A stretch of DNA of 64,000 nucleotides from Actinoplanes palleronii (lineage in GTDB: Bacteria > Actinomycetota > Actinomycetes > Mycobacteriales > Micromonosporaceae): NCBI RefSeq assembly GCF_016862315.1, contig NZ_BOMS01000026.1:248001-312000 (forward strand), read 5' to 3'. This document shows positions 8,771 to 18,557 of the stretch, piece by piece. The translations under genes were made by a program, and so were the position numbers. The notes under the pieces were generated by a model. The model ran no database searches. It was given only the letters and a program-made list of their open reading frames with translations, and was not told where the DNA came from. Positions within the stretch are counted from its first letter, which is position 1. The number at the start of each line of letters is the position of its first letter.

Positions 8771-10048
8771 ATGGCGGTCAGCAGGCGAACACTTCTCCGG
8801 GGCGGTTTGGCCGGGCTCGCCCTCGCCGGGACGGGCGCGGCGGCCACCGGGTGCGGCGACTCCGGGGACGACGGCAAGACGCTGCGCTTCGCCTGGTGGG
8901 GCAGCGAGGAACGGGCCAAGGTCACGCAGAAGGTGGTGGACCTGTTCCACACCAAGCACCCGGACATCACCATCAAGACCACGTACGCGGCGTTCGACCC
9001 GTACTTCCAGAAGCTGGCCACCGAGATGAGCGGCGGGAACGCCCCGGACGTGCTGCAGATGAGCGAGCGCTACGTCCGCGAGTACGCCGAGCGCAACACC
9101 CTGCTCGACCTCACCCCGCACATCGGCTCGAAGGTGCAGACCGCCGACCTGGAGCAGAAGCTTTTCACCTCCGGCAACATCGGCGACAAGACGTACGGGC
9201 TGCCGATGGGCCAGACCACCCACGTGCTGCAGTACGACGCCGCGCGCTGGACCGAAGCCGGCGCGAAACTGCCCGCTGACGGCTGGACGTGGGACGACCT
9301 CCGCGACGCGAGCGCGAAGGTCTCCGCGAAGTTCGGCCCGAAGGTCAGCGGGCTCAGCGACCCGTTCGGCATCGAGGACTGGTTCGGCGACTGGCTGCGC
9401 CAGCAGGGCAAGGACCTCTACACCGCGGACGGCAAGCTCGGGTACACCGAGGCCGAGGTGGTCCGCTGGTGGCAGATGGCCGTCGACTTCAAGAACGCCA
9501 AGGCGCTCACCCCGCCCGCGGTCACCAGCAACACCACGAACACCCCGTTCCCCCGCAAGGAGTCCACCGCCGAGTTCTGCCCGGACTCGACGGTCGGGAT
9601 GACCTCGTGGGAGACGTACGGCTCGGAGTTCAAGCTCTCCGCGTTCCCGACCGCCGGCACCAGCCTCGGCCAGTTCACCCAGCCGCCGATGATGCTCAGC
9701 ATCGCGCAGCGGACGAAGAACCAGGACGCCGCGCTGACCTTCGCGGACTTCTTCCTCAACGACCCGGAGGCCGGCGCGCTGCTCGGGATGAGCCGGGGAC
9801 TGCCGCCCAACCTGAAGATCCGCCAGACGCTGTCCGGGACGCTCAAGGACGAGTGGAAGATGGTCGCCGACTACGAGGCCCTGGTCAGCCCGAAGCTGCT
9901 GCCCGCTCCCCCGCCGCCGCCGAAGGGCGCCGGCGTGGTGAAGACCCAGTTCCAGCGGATCTACGACGACGTCATGAACGGCACGGCCACGCCGGAGAAG
10001 GCCGCTCCCCGGCTGATGAGCGAGATCCAGCAGGCGCTCGGGGCCTGA
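8771..10048 (+). CDS. Oligosaccharide ABC transporter substrate-binding lipoprotein
   Basis: ATG at 8771 follows GGGAGG. The 425-residue protein starts with a twin-arginine/lipoprotein signal (SRRTLLRGG, lipid-anchor Cys28 in ATGC). It continues as a family-1 extracellular solute-binding protein (TLRFAWWG, then ALTFADFFLNDPEAG near the C-terminus). It would capture a sugar oligomer outside the membrane and pass it to the two permeases that follow at once. No ATPase gene is present; such importers in actinomycetes often share one multi-operon ATPase (MsiK). Placement between GH43 and PL26 genes suggests rhamnogalacturonan or arabinan oligosaccharides. Confidence 0.88.
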   Translation: MAVSRRTLLRGGLAGLALAGTGAAATGCGDSGDDGKTLRFAWWGSEERAKVTQKVVDLFHTKHPDITIKTTYAAFDPYFQKLATEMSGGNAPDVLQMSERYVREYAERNTLLDLTPHIGSKVQTADLEQKLFTSGNIGDKTYGLPMGQTTHVLQYDAARWTEAGAKLPADGWTWDDLRDASAKVSAKFGPKVSGLSDPFGIEDWFGDWLRQQGKDLYTADGKLGYTEAEVVRWWQMAVDFKNAKALTPPAVTSNTTNTPFPRKESTAEFCPDSTVGMTSWETYGSEFKLSAFPTAGTSLGQFTQPPMMLSIAQRTKNQDAALTFADFFLNDPEAGALLGMSRGLPPNLKIRQTLSGTLKDEWKMVADYEALVSPKLLPAPPPPPKGAGVVKTQFQRIYDDVMNGTATPEKAAPRLMSEIQQALGA

Positions 10049-10052
10049 GCGG

Positions 10053-10949
10053 ATGACGACGGTGCTCGACCGCCCACCCCGCGTACCGAAAACTCGGACC
10101 GCGGACCGCAAGCGGCGCTACGGTGAGCGACCCTCGGTCGCCTATCTCTTCCTGTCCCCCTGGATCGTCGGCGCGCTGCTGCTGACCCTCGGCCCGATGG
10201 CCGCCTCGCTGTACCTGTCGTTCACCGACTACGACCTGTTCACCTCGCCGGAGTGGACCGGGCTGGACAACTACCTCCGGATCCTGACCGACGACCCGCA
10301 CTTCTGGAACTCGGTGTGGGCGACCACCAAGTTCGTGGTCATCTCGGTGCCGGTGCAGCTGGCCGCGGCGCTCGGCGTGGCCATGCTGATCAACCGGCGG
10401 AGCCGGGCGCAGGGCACGTACCGGTCGGCGTTCTACGCGCCGTCGCTGCTCGGCGCGAGTGTCAGCGTCGCGGTGGTCTGGCGGGTGATCTTCCACGACT
10501 GGGTCGGTCAGCCGAACCGGGCGCTGCTGGCCCTGGTGCTGCTCGCGGTCTGGCAGTTCGGCGCGCCGATGGTGATCTTCCTGGCCGGGCTGCAGCAGAT
10601 CCCGCAGGAGTACTACGACGCGGTCGCGGTGGACGGCGCCGGCCGGTGGCGGACGTTCGTCTCGATCACGCTGCCGATGCTCTCGCCGGTGATCTTCTTC
10701 AATCTGGTGCTCGACACGATCCGCGCGTTCCAGGTCTTCACCGGCGCCTATGTGATCAGCAACGGCACCGGCGGACCGAGCGACTCAACCCTTTTTTACA
10801 CCCTTTATCTGTACGAGAAGGGCTTCGTGGAGTTCAAGATGGGCTACGCCTCCGCGATGGCGTGGCTGCTGCTGGTCGCCGTCGCCACGATCACCGCGCT
10901 GCTCTTCCGCTCGTCGCGGCGCTGGGTGTTCTACGGGGGCGACGCGTGA
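10053..10949 (+). CDS. Sugar ABC transporter permease (MalF type), shortened loop
   Basis: It starts 4 bp after the binding-protein stop and overlaps the next permease by GTGA. The 298-residue protein has an N-terminal cytoplasmic arm, six predicted helices and the permease signature EYYDAVAVDGAGRWRTFVSI (EAA-type loop contacting the ATPase). From memory of homologues, about 15-20 residues usually lie between the helix ending WRVIF and the WVGQP segment (typically GLVN...G). Here WRVIFHDWVGQP runs straight on, so an in-frame deletion in the periplasmic loop is likely. The reading frame is intact on both sides. Confidence 0.85.
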   Translation: MTTVLDRPPRVPKTRTADRKRRYGERPSVAYLFLSPWIVGALLLTLGPMAASLYLSFTDYDLFTSPEWTGLDNYLRILTDDPHFWNSVWATTKFVVISVPVQLAAALGVAMLINRRSRAQGTYRSAFYAPSLLGASVSVAVVWRVIFHDWVGQPNRALLALVLLAVWQFGAPMVIFLAGLQQIPQEYYDAVAVDGAGRWRTFVSITLPMLSPVIFFNLVLDTIRAFQVFTGAYVISNGTGGPSDSTLFYTLYLYEKGFVEFKMGYASAMAWLLLVAVATITALLFRSSRRWVFYGGDA

Positions 10950-11782
10950 ACCCCGCACTCCGCCGCGTGGGCTGGCACCTGCTGGTGCTGGCGCTGCTCG
11001 TCCCGCTGCTCTACCCGATCGTCTGGCTGGCCGCCGCGTCGTTCAAACCGTCCAGCGAGATCCTGCAGAGCCTGGCGCTGCTGCCCAAGCAGGTCATCCT
11101 GGACAACTACGCGGCCCTGGCCGACGGGCTGGGCGGGGTGCCGATCTGGCGGTTCTTCGTCAACTCGATCCTGGTCTCCGGCGGCTGCGCGGCGGCCAAC
11201 ATCCTGAGCTGCTCGCTGGCCGGGTACGCCTTCGCCCGCCTGCGGTTCCGGATGCGCGCCCCGCTGTTCGGTTTCATGCTCGCCACCATCATGCTGCCCA
11301 CCCACGCCGTGCTGATCCCGCAGTACACGATCTTCCAGCAGCTCGGCATGGTGGACACGTTCTGGCCGATGATCCTGCCGAAGCTGCTCGCCACCGACGC
11401 GTTCTTCGTGTTCCTGATGGTCCAGTTCATGCGGAACATCCCGCGCGAGCTGGACGAGGCGGCCCGGCTGGACGGCTGCGGCTCGATCCGGATCTTCTCG
11501 GCGGTGATCCTGCCGCTGATCCGGCCGGCCGTGATCACCACCGCGATCTTCACGTTCATCTGGACCTGGAACGACTTCCTCACCCAGCTGATCTACCTGT
11601 CCAGCCCGGAGAAGTACACGCTGCCGCTGGCCCTGCGGCTGTTCATCGACACCACCGACTCGTCGCAGTACGGGCCGATGCTCGCGCTCTCCGCGCTCGC
11701 CCTGGTGCCGATCCTGCTCTTCTTCGCGGCGTTCCAGCGCCTGCTGGTCGAAGGCTTCGCCACGTCCGGCCTGAAGGGCTGA
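10946..11782 (+). CDS. Sugar ABC transporter permease (MalG type)
   Basis: GTG at 10946 overlaps the stop of the preceding permease (GTGA), which implies translational coupling. The 278-residue protein has six predicted membrane helices and the EAA-loop signature ELDEAARLDGCGSIRIFSAV facing the ATPase. The C-terminus (LLVEGFATSGLKG) is typical of carbohydrate permeases of this class. It forms the membrane channel together with the 10053 product. Confidence 0.9.
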   Translation: MNPALRRVGWHLLVLALLVPLLYPIVWLAAASFKPSSEILQSLALLPKQVILDNYAALADGLGGVPIWRFFVNSILVSGGCAAANILSCSLAGYAFARLRFRMRAPLFGFMLATIMLPTHAVLIPQYTIFQQLGMVDTFWPMILPKLLATDAFFVFLMVQFMRNIPRELDEAARLDGCGSIRIFSAVILPLIRPAVITTAIFTFIWTWNDFLTQLIYLSSPEKYTLPLALRLFIDTTDSSQYGPMLALSALALVPILLFFAAFQRLLVEGFATSGLKG

Positions 11783-11818
11783 CCAGTCCCCGCCCCCACC
11801 CCCCCCACGGAGACCTAA

Positions 11819-14554
11819 ATGTCGGAAATGCCGCATGTCTCGCGCCGCACCTTCGTCCGCGGTGTCGCCGCCGGCGGAGCGGTCCTGCCCTTCGCCCAGC
11901 TGCCCGGCGGCACACCGGCGGCCGCAACCCCCGCCGTACCCAAGGAAACAGCAGAAGCCCCGCAGACCGTCACCCTGCGCTGGCTCGAGGGCACCCCCGC
12001 GGCCGGCGTCGGCAACACCTGGGGCGTCCCCTGGCCGCAGGGCGCGCTCGCGCCCACCGAGAGCTTCGCGCTGACCGCCGCCGGCGGCGCGGACGTCCCG
12101 GTGCAGACCTGGCCGATCGCCTACTGGCCGGACGGCACGCTGAAGTGGAGCGCGCACGCCATCCCGGCCGACGCCCCGCTCACCGAGACCTACACGCTGA
12201 CCCGCGGGCAGCAGAGCCCGGGCAAGACCCCACCGGTGCTGGTCACCGAGACCCGGGACCGCGTCACGATCAACACCGGCGTGATCAAGGTGGCCGTCGA
12301 GAAGCACGGCACCGCCCTGATCAGCTCGATCCTCCGCGGCAGCGTCGAGATCGCCCGCAACCTGCACCTGGTCAGCCTGCGCCAGCGCAAGATCGAGGAC
12401 TTCCGCTCCGCCAGCGAGCCACTGACCAGCGCGATCACCTCGGTCAGGGTGGAACAGCGCGGCCCGGTGCGCGCGGTGGTCCGGATCGACGGGACGCACA
12501 AGCGGCGCGGCACGTCGTGGCTGCCGTTCACCGTGCGGCTCTACCTCTACTCCGGGGCCGAGCACGTCCGGATGGTGCACACGTTCGTGCTGGACACCAA
12601 CGGTCAGGACGAGTTCATCGCCGGGCTCGGCGTGCGGGTCGGCGTGCCGATGCGCGACGCGCTCTACGACCGGCACGTCCGGCTCTCCGGTGACGGCGAC
12701 GGGCTGCTGCGCGAGGCGGTCCGCGGGATCACCGGGCTGCGCCGCGACCCGGGCGCGAACGTGCGGACCGCGCAGGTGGCCGGCACGAAACTGCCCGACC
12801 CGGCCACCTGGGACCAGCGGGTCACCACCCGCCTCGAGTTGATCCCCACGTGGAGCGACTACACCCTCAGCCAGGCCAGCTCGGAGGGCTTCACGATCAA
12901 GAAAAGGACCAAGCAGGGGTACGGGTGGGTAGGCGCGGACGCGGGCCAGCGGTCCCGTGGCTTCGGATACGTCGGCGGGGTCACCGGCGGCCTCGGCTTC
13001 GGCATGCGGGACTTCTGGCAGCGGCACCCGTCCCAGCTGGACATCCGGGGCGCGGCGACCGACGAGGCGGAGGCCACCGTGTGGATGTGGTCGCCGGAGG
13101 CCGGCCCGATGGACACCCGGTTCTACCACGACGGCCTGGGCCAGGACACGTACCCGGAACAGCTCGAGGGCCTCAACATCACCTACGAGGACTACGAGCC
13201 GGGGTTCGGCACCCCGTACGGCATCGCCCGCACCACCGAGCTGACGTTCTGGGCCCTCGCGGCCACCCCGCCGGCCGCCGAGCTGGCCGCCCTGGCCCGT
13301 ACGGTGTCCACCCCGCCGCAGATCGTCGCCCCGCCCGCGCACCTGGCCGCGAGCGGAGCGTTCGGTGGCCTCTTCGCGCCGGTCGACCGGTCCACCCCGG
13401 CCCGCGCCACCATCGAGGACCGGCTGGACTTCCTCTTCGACTACTACCGCAACCAGCGCGAGCAGCGGCACTGGTACGGCTTCTGGAACTACGGCGACAT
13501 CATGCACACCCCGGACCCCGACCGGCACGTCTGGCGCTACGACGTCGGCGGGTACGCCTGGGACAACTCGGAGCTGTCCCCGGACCTGTGGCTGTGGCTC
13601 GCCTATCTGCGCTCCGGCCGCGCCGACATCTTCCGGTTCGCCGAGGCGATGACCCGGCACACCGGTGAGGTCGACGTCTACCACCTGGGCAAGTGGGCCG
13701 GTCTCGGCACCCGGCACGGCGTGCTGCACTGGGCGGACAGCGCCAAGCAGCAGCGGATCAGCACGGCGGCGTACCGGCGGATCTACTACTTCCTGACCGC
13801 CGACGAGCGGTGCGGCGACCTGATGCGCGAACTCGTCGACTCGGACCAGACGTTCCTGGCGCTCGACCCGCTGCGCAAGATCCGGACCGAGCCGTACACG
13901 CCGGATCCGCACGCGCTCTCGATCGGGCTGGGCACCGACTGGAGCGGGCTGGCCGCGGCCTGGCTCACCGAGTGGGAGCGGCGCGGCCCGAAGGCGGGCG
14001 TCGCGGAGAAGAAGCTGCTGGCCACGATGCGCACGATCGCCCGGATGCCGAACGGCTTCGTCACCGGCAGCGGGCTCTACGACCTGGACACCGCGGAGTT
14101 CGCGGTCGCCGCGAAGACGGTCAGCGTGTCGCACCTGAGCGCGATGTTCGGCCAGGTGGAGATCTGCGCCGAGCTGATCGGGCTGGTCGACGTGCCCGGT
14201 TTCGAGCAGGCCTGGCTGCAGTACTGCCGGCTGTTCAACGCGACGAAGGCCGAGCAGGCCGCTGAGACCGGCGCCGACTTCGGCAACCTGATCCTCAAGC
14301 AGGGCCACTCCCGGCTGACCGCGTACGCGGCGGTCCGGCTGGGTGACGCCGCGCTGGCCGCACGGGCCTGGAAGGAGTTCACCAGCACCGACGGCTACAC
14401 CGACGCGTCACCGTGGCGGACCACCCACCTGGAAGGCCCCGAGGTGCTCAACCCGGTCGACGAGGCGTCCTGGGTGGACACCAACACCACCGCGCTGTAC
14501 GGCCTGGCCGCGATCCAGAACCTCGCCCTGATCGGGGACCAGCTGAGCTCCTGA
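11819..14554 (+). CDS. Exported exo-rhamnogalacturonan lyase-like protein (PL26 type)
   Basis: ATG at 11819 lies 36 bp after the permease stop, so the gene is probably in the same operon. The 911-residue product carries a twin-arginine signal (SRRTFVRG). It then follows the pattern of the fungal exo-rhamnogalacturonan lyase family: an N-terminal beta domain with LRWLEGTPAAGVGNTWGVPW, a central beta-sandwich, and a large helical barrel containing WYGFWNYGDIMH, YAWDNSE and HTGEVDVYHLG. These enzymes cut the rhamnose-galacturonate backbone by beta-elimination. Family assignment is by recognition of these motifs; activity in this organism is inferred. The importer just upstream could take up the products. 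Confidence 0.8.
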   Translation: MSEMPHVSRRTFVRGVAAGGAVLPFAQLPGGTPAAATPAVPKETAEAPQTVTLRWLEGTPAAGVGNTWGVPWPQGALAPTESFALTAAGGADVPVQTWPIAYWPDGTLKWSAHAIPADAPLTETYTLTRGQQSPGKTPPVLVTETRDRVTINTGVIKVAVEKHGTALISSILRGSVEIARNLHLVSLRQRKIEDFRSASEPLTSAITSVRVEQRGPVRAVVRIDGTHKRRGTSWLPFTVRLYLYSGAEHVRMVHTFVLDTNGQDEFIAGLGVRVGVPMRDALYDRHVRLSGDGDGLLREAVRGITGLRRDPGANVRTAQVAGTKLPDPATWDQRVTTRLELIPTWSDYTLSQASSEGFTIKKRTKQGYGWVGADAGQRSRGFGYVGGVTGGLGFGMRDFWQRHPSQLDIRGAATDEAEATVWMWSPEAGPMDTRFYHDGLGQDTYPEQLEGLNITYEDYEPGFGTPYGIARTTELTFWALAATPPAAELAALARTVSTPPQIVAPPAHLAASGAFGGLFAPVDRSTPARATIEDRLDFLFDYYRNQREQRHWYGFWNYGDIMHTPDPDRHVWRYDVGGYAWDNSELSPDLWLWLAYLRSGRADIFRFAEAMTRHTGEVDVYHLGKWAGLGTRHGVLHWADSAKQQRISTAAYRRIYYFLTADERCGDLMRELVDSDQTFLALDPLRKIRTEPYTPDPHALSIGLGTDWSGLAAAWLTEWERRGPKAGVAEKKLLATMRTIARMPNGFVTGSGLYDLDTAEFAVAAKTVSVSHLSAMFGQVEICAELIGLVDVPGFEQAWLQYCRLFNATKAEQAAETGADFGNLILKQGHSRLTAYAAVRLGDAALAARAWKEFTSTDGYTDASPWRTTHLEGPEVLNPVDEASWVDTNTTALYGLAAIQNLALIGDQLSS

Positions 14555-14580
14555 CCACGAAGCACCCGGCATCGAGGCTC

Positions 14581-14639
14581 TTGACATTGATAACGGCACA
14601 TGTCGAGACTGTTGCGACCACCGATGTTAACGTAAACAT
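14581..14639 (+). promoter_or_regulatory. Promoter plus LacI-type operator, GH30 gene
   Basis: TTGACA (14581-14586) and GAGACT (14605-14610, 18-bp spacer) form a plausible promoter. Downstream, ATGTTAACGTAAACAT (14624-14639) is a 16-bp palindrome with one mismatched pair and a central CG, as for LacI-family operators. It ends 12 bp before the GH30 ATG and would block transcription as a roadblock site. Its half-site differs from the one before the GH43 gene. Confidence 0.6.
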
Positions 14640-14651
14640 GAGGGGTCACGC

Positions 14652-17600
14652 ATGAGGATCCTGCTGTCCGGGCTGGCCACGGCGCTGCTCACCGTCGTAC
14701 CCACGGCTGTCCCGCAAGCGGCCGCGGCCGCTCCCGAAACCGCGGTCTCGACCACCGTCATCCCTGATCCGTCCTATCAGGGCGCCGCGTGGCAGGGCTG
14801 GGGCACCAGCCTGGCCTGGATGGCCGAGGCCACCGGCGACTACCCGGACCCGATCCGGCAACGCCTGGCCGACCTGGTCTTCGGGGCCGACGGGCTGAAC
14901 CTGAACATCGCCCGCTTCAACATCGGCGGCGGCAACGCGCCGACGGTGCGCGACTACCTGCGGCCGGGCGGCGCGGTGCCCGGGTTCTGGAAGGCGGACC
15001 GGCAGTACACGCCGGCCGACAAGGACTGGTGGGATCCGGCCGACGAGGCCGACTGGGACCTCGACGCCGACCCGAGCCAGCGCTGGTGGATCGACCAGAT
15101 CAAGGACAAGGTCACGCACTGGGAGGCGTTCAGCAACTCGCCGCCCTGGTTCCAGACCGTCAGCGGCTACGTCAGCGGCGGCTTCAGCGCCACCACCGAG
15201 CAGATCCGGGCCGACAAGGTCGACCAGTTCGCGCAGTACCTCGCGACGGTCACCACGCACCTGGAGCAGGCGCACGGCATCACGTTCGACACGATCGAAC
15301 CGCTCAACGAGCCGAACACCAACTACTGGGGCACCACGCTGGGCGCGGACGGGCAGCCGACCGGCGGCCGCCAGGAGGGCGCGCACGCCGGCCCGGCGCT
15401 GCAGGCCGCGGTGATCTCCGCGCTGGCCCGGGTCGCGCCGGACCGGAAGATCGCGGCGCCGGACGAGACCAACCCGGGCACCATGGTCACCGACTACTAC
15501 GGGTGGACCGACGAGGCCCGCGCCGCCGTCGACCGGCTCAACGTGCACACCTACGGCACCGGTCAGCGCACCAGCGTGCGGGACATCGCCAAGGCCGCGC
15601 AGACGCCGCTCTGGATGAGCGAGGTCGAGGGCAGCTGGGGCAACGACTACACCAGCATGAACTCCGGGCTCGGGATGGCGCAGCGGATCGTCGACGACAT
15701 CCGCGAGCTGGAGCCGTCCGCGTGGGTGCTCTGGCAGCCGATCGAGGACGCCAAGAACATGCAGGCCGAGGGGAACCTCCAGTGGGGATCGATCCACGTC
15801 CCGTTCGACTGCCAGGCCACCGACACCCTGGCCACCTGCCCGATCAGGACCAACACCAAGTACGACACGATTCGCAACTTCACCCACTTCGTGAAGCCCG
15901 GTGACCACTTCGTCAAGGTGTCCGACACCCGCAGCCTGGCCGCGGTGACCGCGACCGGGGCCACGGTGGTGCACGTCAACCCGGCCACCACCGCCGAGAC
16001 GGTCACCCTGGACCTGTCGAAGTTCGCCACGATCCGCCGCGGCGCCACCGTCACCCCGGTGGTGACCAGTGCGGACGGCAAGCTCGTCCCGGGCTCGCCG
16101 GTGCGGGTGTCCGGCAAGCGGGCGGTGCTCGCGGTGCCGGCGCAATCGGTCACCACGTTCCTGGTCGACGGCGTCTCCGGAGTCGCGGTTCCGCATCTGG
16201 CGCCCGGCAACACCTACCGTCTGCAGGGGGTGGCCAGCGGGAAGTCGCTCGCTCCCGGAATCACCATTCGCGCGAACGACGCCACCGCCGCTGATCAGCT
16301 CTGGACGTTCCAGGCGGCCGGGGACGCGTACCGGGTGACCAACGCGGGCACCGGGCAGCGGCTGGCGGTGCGGGACGGCACGCCGGTGCTCGACGACACC
16401 GGCTCGCTGTGGCGGGTGTCCACCACCGGCGACGGGACGTACACGCTGATCAGTGCGGACGCCCGCGCGCTGCTCGACGTGAACGGCGGCTCCACCGCGG
16501 ACGGCGCCGGGGTCGGGCTCTACCGGCCGACCTCGGGCGGCAACCAGCGCTGGACGGTCGTCGACGAGACCGTCGGGACGCTCTCCGACGCGACCGCCTA
16601 CACCGTGCCGGGTCGCGCGCCGACCCTGCCGGCCACGGTCACCGACGGGACGCACGCGCTCCCGGTGGTCTGGAACCTGCCCGCGGCGCGCACCTGGCGG
16701 CACCCCGGCGTGGTCACCGTCACCGGCACCGCCACCGACGTGCTGGGCCGCACCCACCGGGCGCGCGCCCGGGTGACCGTGGACGTGTTCACCTCGACGC
16801 TGCCGGGACGGGCCAAGACGTACCCGGGCGGGCAGCCGGTCCGGCCGGCGACGGTGGTCGCGCTCGGCGAGCACGGCGGCCGGGCCGACGTGCCGGTCAC
16901 CTGGAACACCGCCACCTACCCGCACACCGGGGTGGTCACCGTGAGCGGTACGGCCCGGGTCGTCCCGGGCCAGACCCTGCCCGCTTCGGTACGGGTGCAG
17001 GTCACCCCGCCGGTCGACGCCCCGCTCACCACCGGGGTGACCGTCGCCGCGAGTTACACCGAGCCCGGCTACTCCACCGCCGGGCTGACCAACGGCGACA
17101 CCACCGACAAGGCCTGGTCGAACTGGAAGTCCGCGGGGCGCAACGCCACCGACACGTTCACCGTGACGCCGCCGGCCGGCGCCTCGCCGTCCCGGCTGAC
17201 CGTGCACTTCTACCGGGACAACTCGTCCGGTGGCGGGCTGCCGCAGAGCGTGCAGGCCGGGGTGCCGGACCCGGCAGGGGCGTGCGCGGTGACCGGCCCG
17301 GTGGTGCCGGTCGGCGTGGACAGCCCCCTCGCCGTCGACGTGCCCGTGCCGGACGGGGTGACCGGGCCGGTGTGCCTGGTGCTGACCGCCGTGCCGAACG
17401 GGTACCTGACCGTCGCCGAGGTGCAGGTGCTCGCGAAGGCACCGGGCGTGGGCACCGACGCGTCAGCGGCCGGGATCCGGGTCGGCGGGGTGCCGGTGCG
17501 CGGGTTCGACCCGGCCACGACGTCCTACCGGGTGGCGGCCGCACACCCCGAGCGGGTCACCGTCACCGCGACGGCGGCCGACCCGTACGCGACGGTCCGG

Positions 17601-17696
17601 GTGACCCGTTCCGGCGCCACCCGGGTCGTGACGGTCACCGCCGAGGACGGCGTCACGGTGCGGACGTACCGCGTCGAGGTGGTCCGGCGGCACTGA
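14652..17696 (+). CDS. Secreted GH30 enzyme, endo-beta-1,6-galactanase-like, multidomain
   Basis: ATG at 14652 follows AGGGG. The 1014-residue product has a signal peptide (about 1-26) and a GH30 barrel plus beta domain (about 32-505). Acid/base Glu220 lies in EPLNEPN and nucleophile Glu324 in WMSEVEGS. The opening GWGTSLAWMAE and FNIGGGN match the beta-1,6-galactanase branch. Then come a ricin-type lectin domain (about 518-640, ending NQRWTVV), two Big_4-like domains (about 645-790), a discoidin-like domain (about 795-930) and a cadherin-like C-terminal sandwich. It probably trims galactan side chains of rhamnogalacturonan or arabinogalactan proteins. The extra domains suggest binding to solid plant material. 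Confidence 0.85.
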   Translation: MRILLSGLATALLTVVPTAVPQAAAAAPETAVSTTVIPDPSYQGAAWQGWGTSLAWMAEATGDYPDPIRQRLADLVFGADGLNLNIARFNIGGGNAPTVRDYLRPGGAVPGFWKADRQYTPADKDWWDPADEADWDLDADPSQRWWIDQIKDKVTHWEAFSNSPPWFQTVSGYVSGGFSATTEQIRADKVDQFAQYLATVTTHLEQAHGITFDTIEPLNEPNTNYWGTTLGADGQPTGGRQEGAHAGPALQAAVISALARVAPDRKIAAPDETNPGTMVTDYYGWTDEARAAVDRLNVHTYGTGQRTSVRDIAKAAQTPLWMSEVEGSWGNDYTSMNSGLGMAQRIVDDIRELEPSAWVLWQPIEDAKNMQAEGNLQWGSIHVPFDCQATDTLATCPIRTNTKYDTIRNFTHFVKPGDHFVKVSDTRSLAAVTATGATVVHVNPATTAETVTLDLSKFATIRRGATVTPVVTSADGKLVPGSPVRVSGKRAVLAVPAQSVTTFLVDGVSGVAVPHLAPGNTYRLQGVASGKSLAPGITIRANDATAADQLWTFQAAGDAYRVTNAGTGQRLAVRDGTPVLDDTGSLWRVSTTGDGTYTLISADARALLDVNGGSTADGAGVGLYRPTSGGNQRWTVVDETVGTLSDATAYTVPGRAPTLPATVTDGTHALPVVWNLPAARTWRHPGVVTVTGTATDVLGRTHRARARVTVDVFTSTLPGRAKTYPGGQPVRPATVVALGEHGGRADVPVTWNTATYPHTGVVTVSGTARVVPGQTLPASVRVQVTPPVDAPLTTGVTVAASYTEPGYSTAGLTNGDTTDKAWSNWKSAGRNATDTFTVTPPAGASPSRLTVHFYRDNSSGGGLPQSVQAGVPDPAGACAVTGPVVPVGVDSPLAVDVPVPDGVTGPVCLVLTAVPNGYLTVAEVQVLAKAPGVGTDASAAGIRVGGVPVRGFDPATTSYRVAAAHPERVTVTATAADPYATVRVTRSGATRVVTVTAEDGVTVRTYRVEVVRRH

Positions 17697-17708
17697 ATCG
17701 CCTGGTCC

Positions 17709-17729
17709 GGCCCGGTGCCATGCCGGGCC
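17709..17729 (+). terminator. GC-rich hairpin after the GH30 gene
   Basis: GGCCCGG and CCGGGCC pair around TGCCATG, 13 bp after the GH30 stop. No T-tract follows, as is common in high-GC actinomycetes. Confidence 0.5.
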
Positions 17730-17907
17730 GGGCCGGTCGGCCGTCACGCTGCCGGGTTCGCCGGATCATCGCCGCGCGTGAACGATCGATGAACCCACGC
17801 CGTACAAAAAGCCGAAATTCACGATGATCTTGATCCGTTGTGGACATCTCTCCGTGAATCGTGGAGGCGGGCAGGGGGCTCGCCGACACTTTTTTGCAGG
17901 GGGATTC

Positions 17908-18546
17908 ATGTTTCGTACCAAGCGTGCCCGGATCCGTGCGATCGCACTGACCGGCAGCCTGGCCGCGGCCGCCGCCACCATCGGCGCCGTCTCGTTCAAC
18001 GCCTCAGCCGCCGAGACCACCCCGGCGGCACCCGTAGCACCGGCCGCCGCCGCGCCGATCACCCCGGCGAACGCCGTCGCACCGGCCACCTCGGCCATCC
18101 CGTCGCTGATCCAGCCGCCGGCCGGCTCCCGCCCGGTCGGCGCCTACCTGGTCACCAGCGGCACCCAGGACTACACCTGCGTGGTGCCGGCCGGCGCCAC
18201 CAGCGGCGCGTTCACCGGCGCCTCGACGCCGGAGGCGCAACTGCTCGGCACCGGCGGGCGGATCCATCACTTCGCCGGGCCGAGCTGGCAGTCCACCCGC
18301 GACAAGTCGCTGGTGACCGCGACCAAGGTCGAGGCCTCGCCGCGCACCGGCACCATCCCGGAGCTGCTGCTCAAGGTCGCCACGCACACCGGCAAGGGCG
18401 TGCTGACCAAGGCGGACTACATCAACCGGCTCTACACCTCCGGTGGCGTCGCCCCGACCACGGCGTGCACCGCCGGCCAGGTCGTGAAGGTGCCCTACAA
18501 GGCGCTCTACGTGTTCTGGGACGCCCCGGCCGCCCCGGCTGCCTGA
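17908..18546 (+). CDS. Secreted DUF3455 protein
   Basis: ATG at 17908 was chosen because a very strong CAGGGGG site precedes it. The frame is open upstream but without a site. The 212-residue product has a signal peptide ending near ASA (about residue 35), an Ala/Pro-rich spacer and a single DUF3455 domain (VGAYLVTSGTQDYTC, then IHHFAGPSW and VYKALY-like VPYKALYVFW). The domain occurs in secreted proteins of fungi and actinomycetes, has no assigned function, and carries two cysteines that may form a disulfide. A 13-bp perfect hairpin follows the gene. Confidence 0.85.
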   Translation: MFRTKRARIRAIALTGSLAAAAATIGAVSFNASAAETTPAAPVAPAAAAPITPANAVAPATSAIPSLIQPPAGSRPVGAYLVTSGTQDYTCVVPAGATSGAFTGASTPEAQLLGTGGRIHHFAGPSWQSTRDKSLVTATKVEASPRTGTIPELLLKVATHTGKGVLTKADYINRLYTSGGVAPTTACTAGQVVKVPYKALYVFWDAPAAPAA

Positions 18547-18557
18547 TCCACGGCTGC

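Noticed and set aside
10931..14308. 1125-codon open frame on the minus strand opposite the permease and PL26 genes
   Set aside because: It covers two well-supported plus-strand genes and is Arg/Gly/Asp/Val-rich with no domain; a high-GC artefact.
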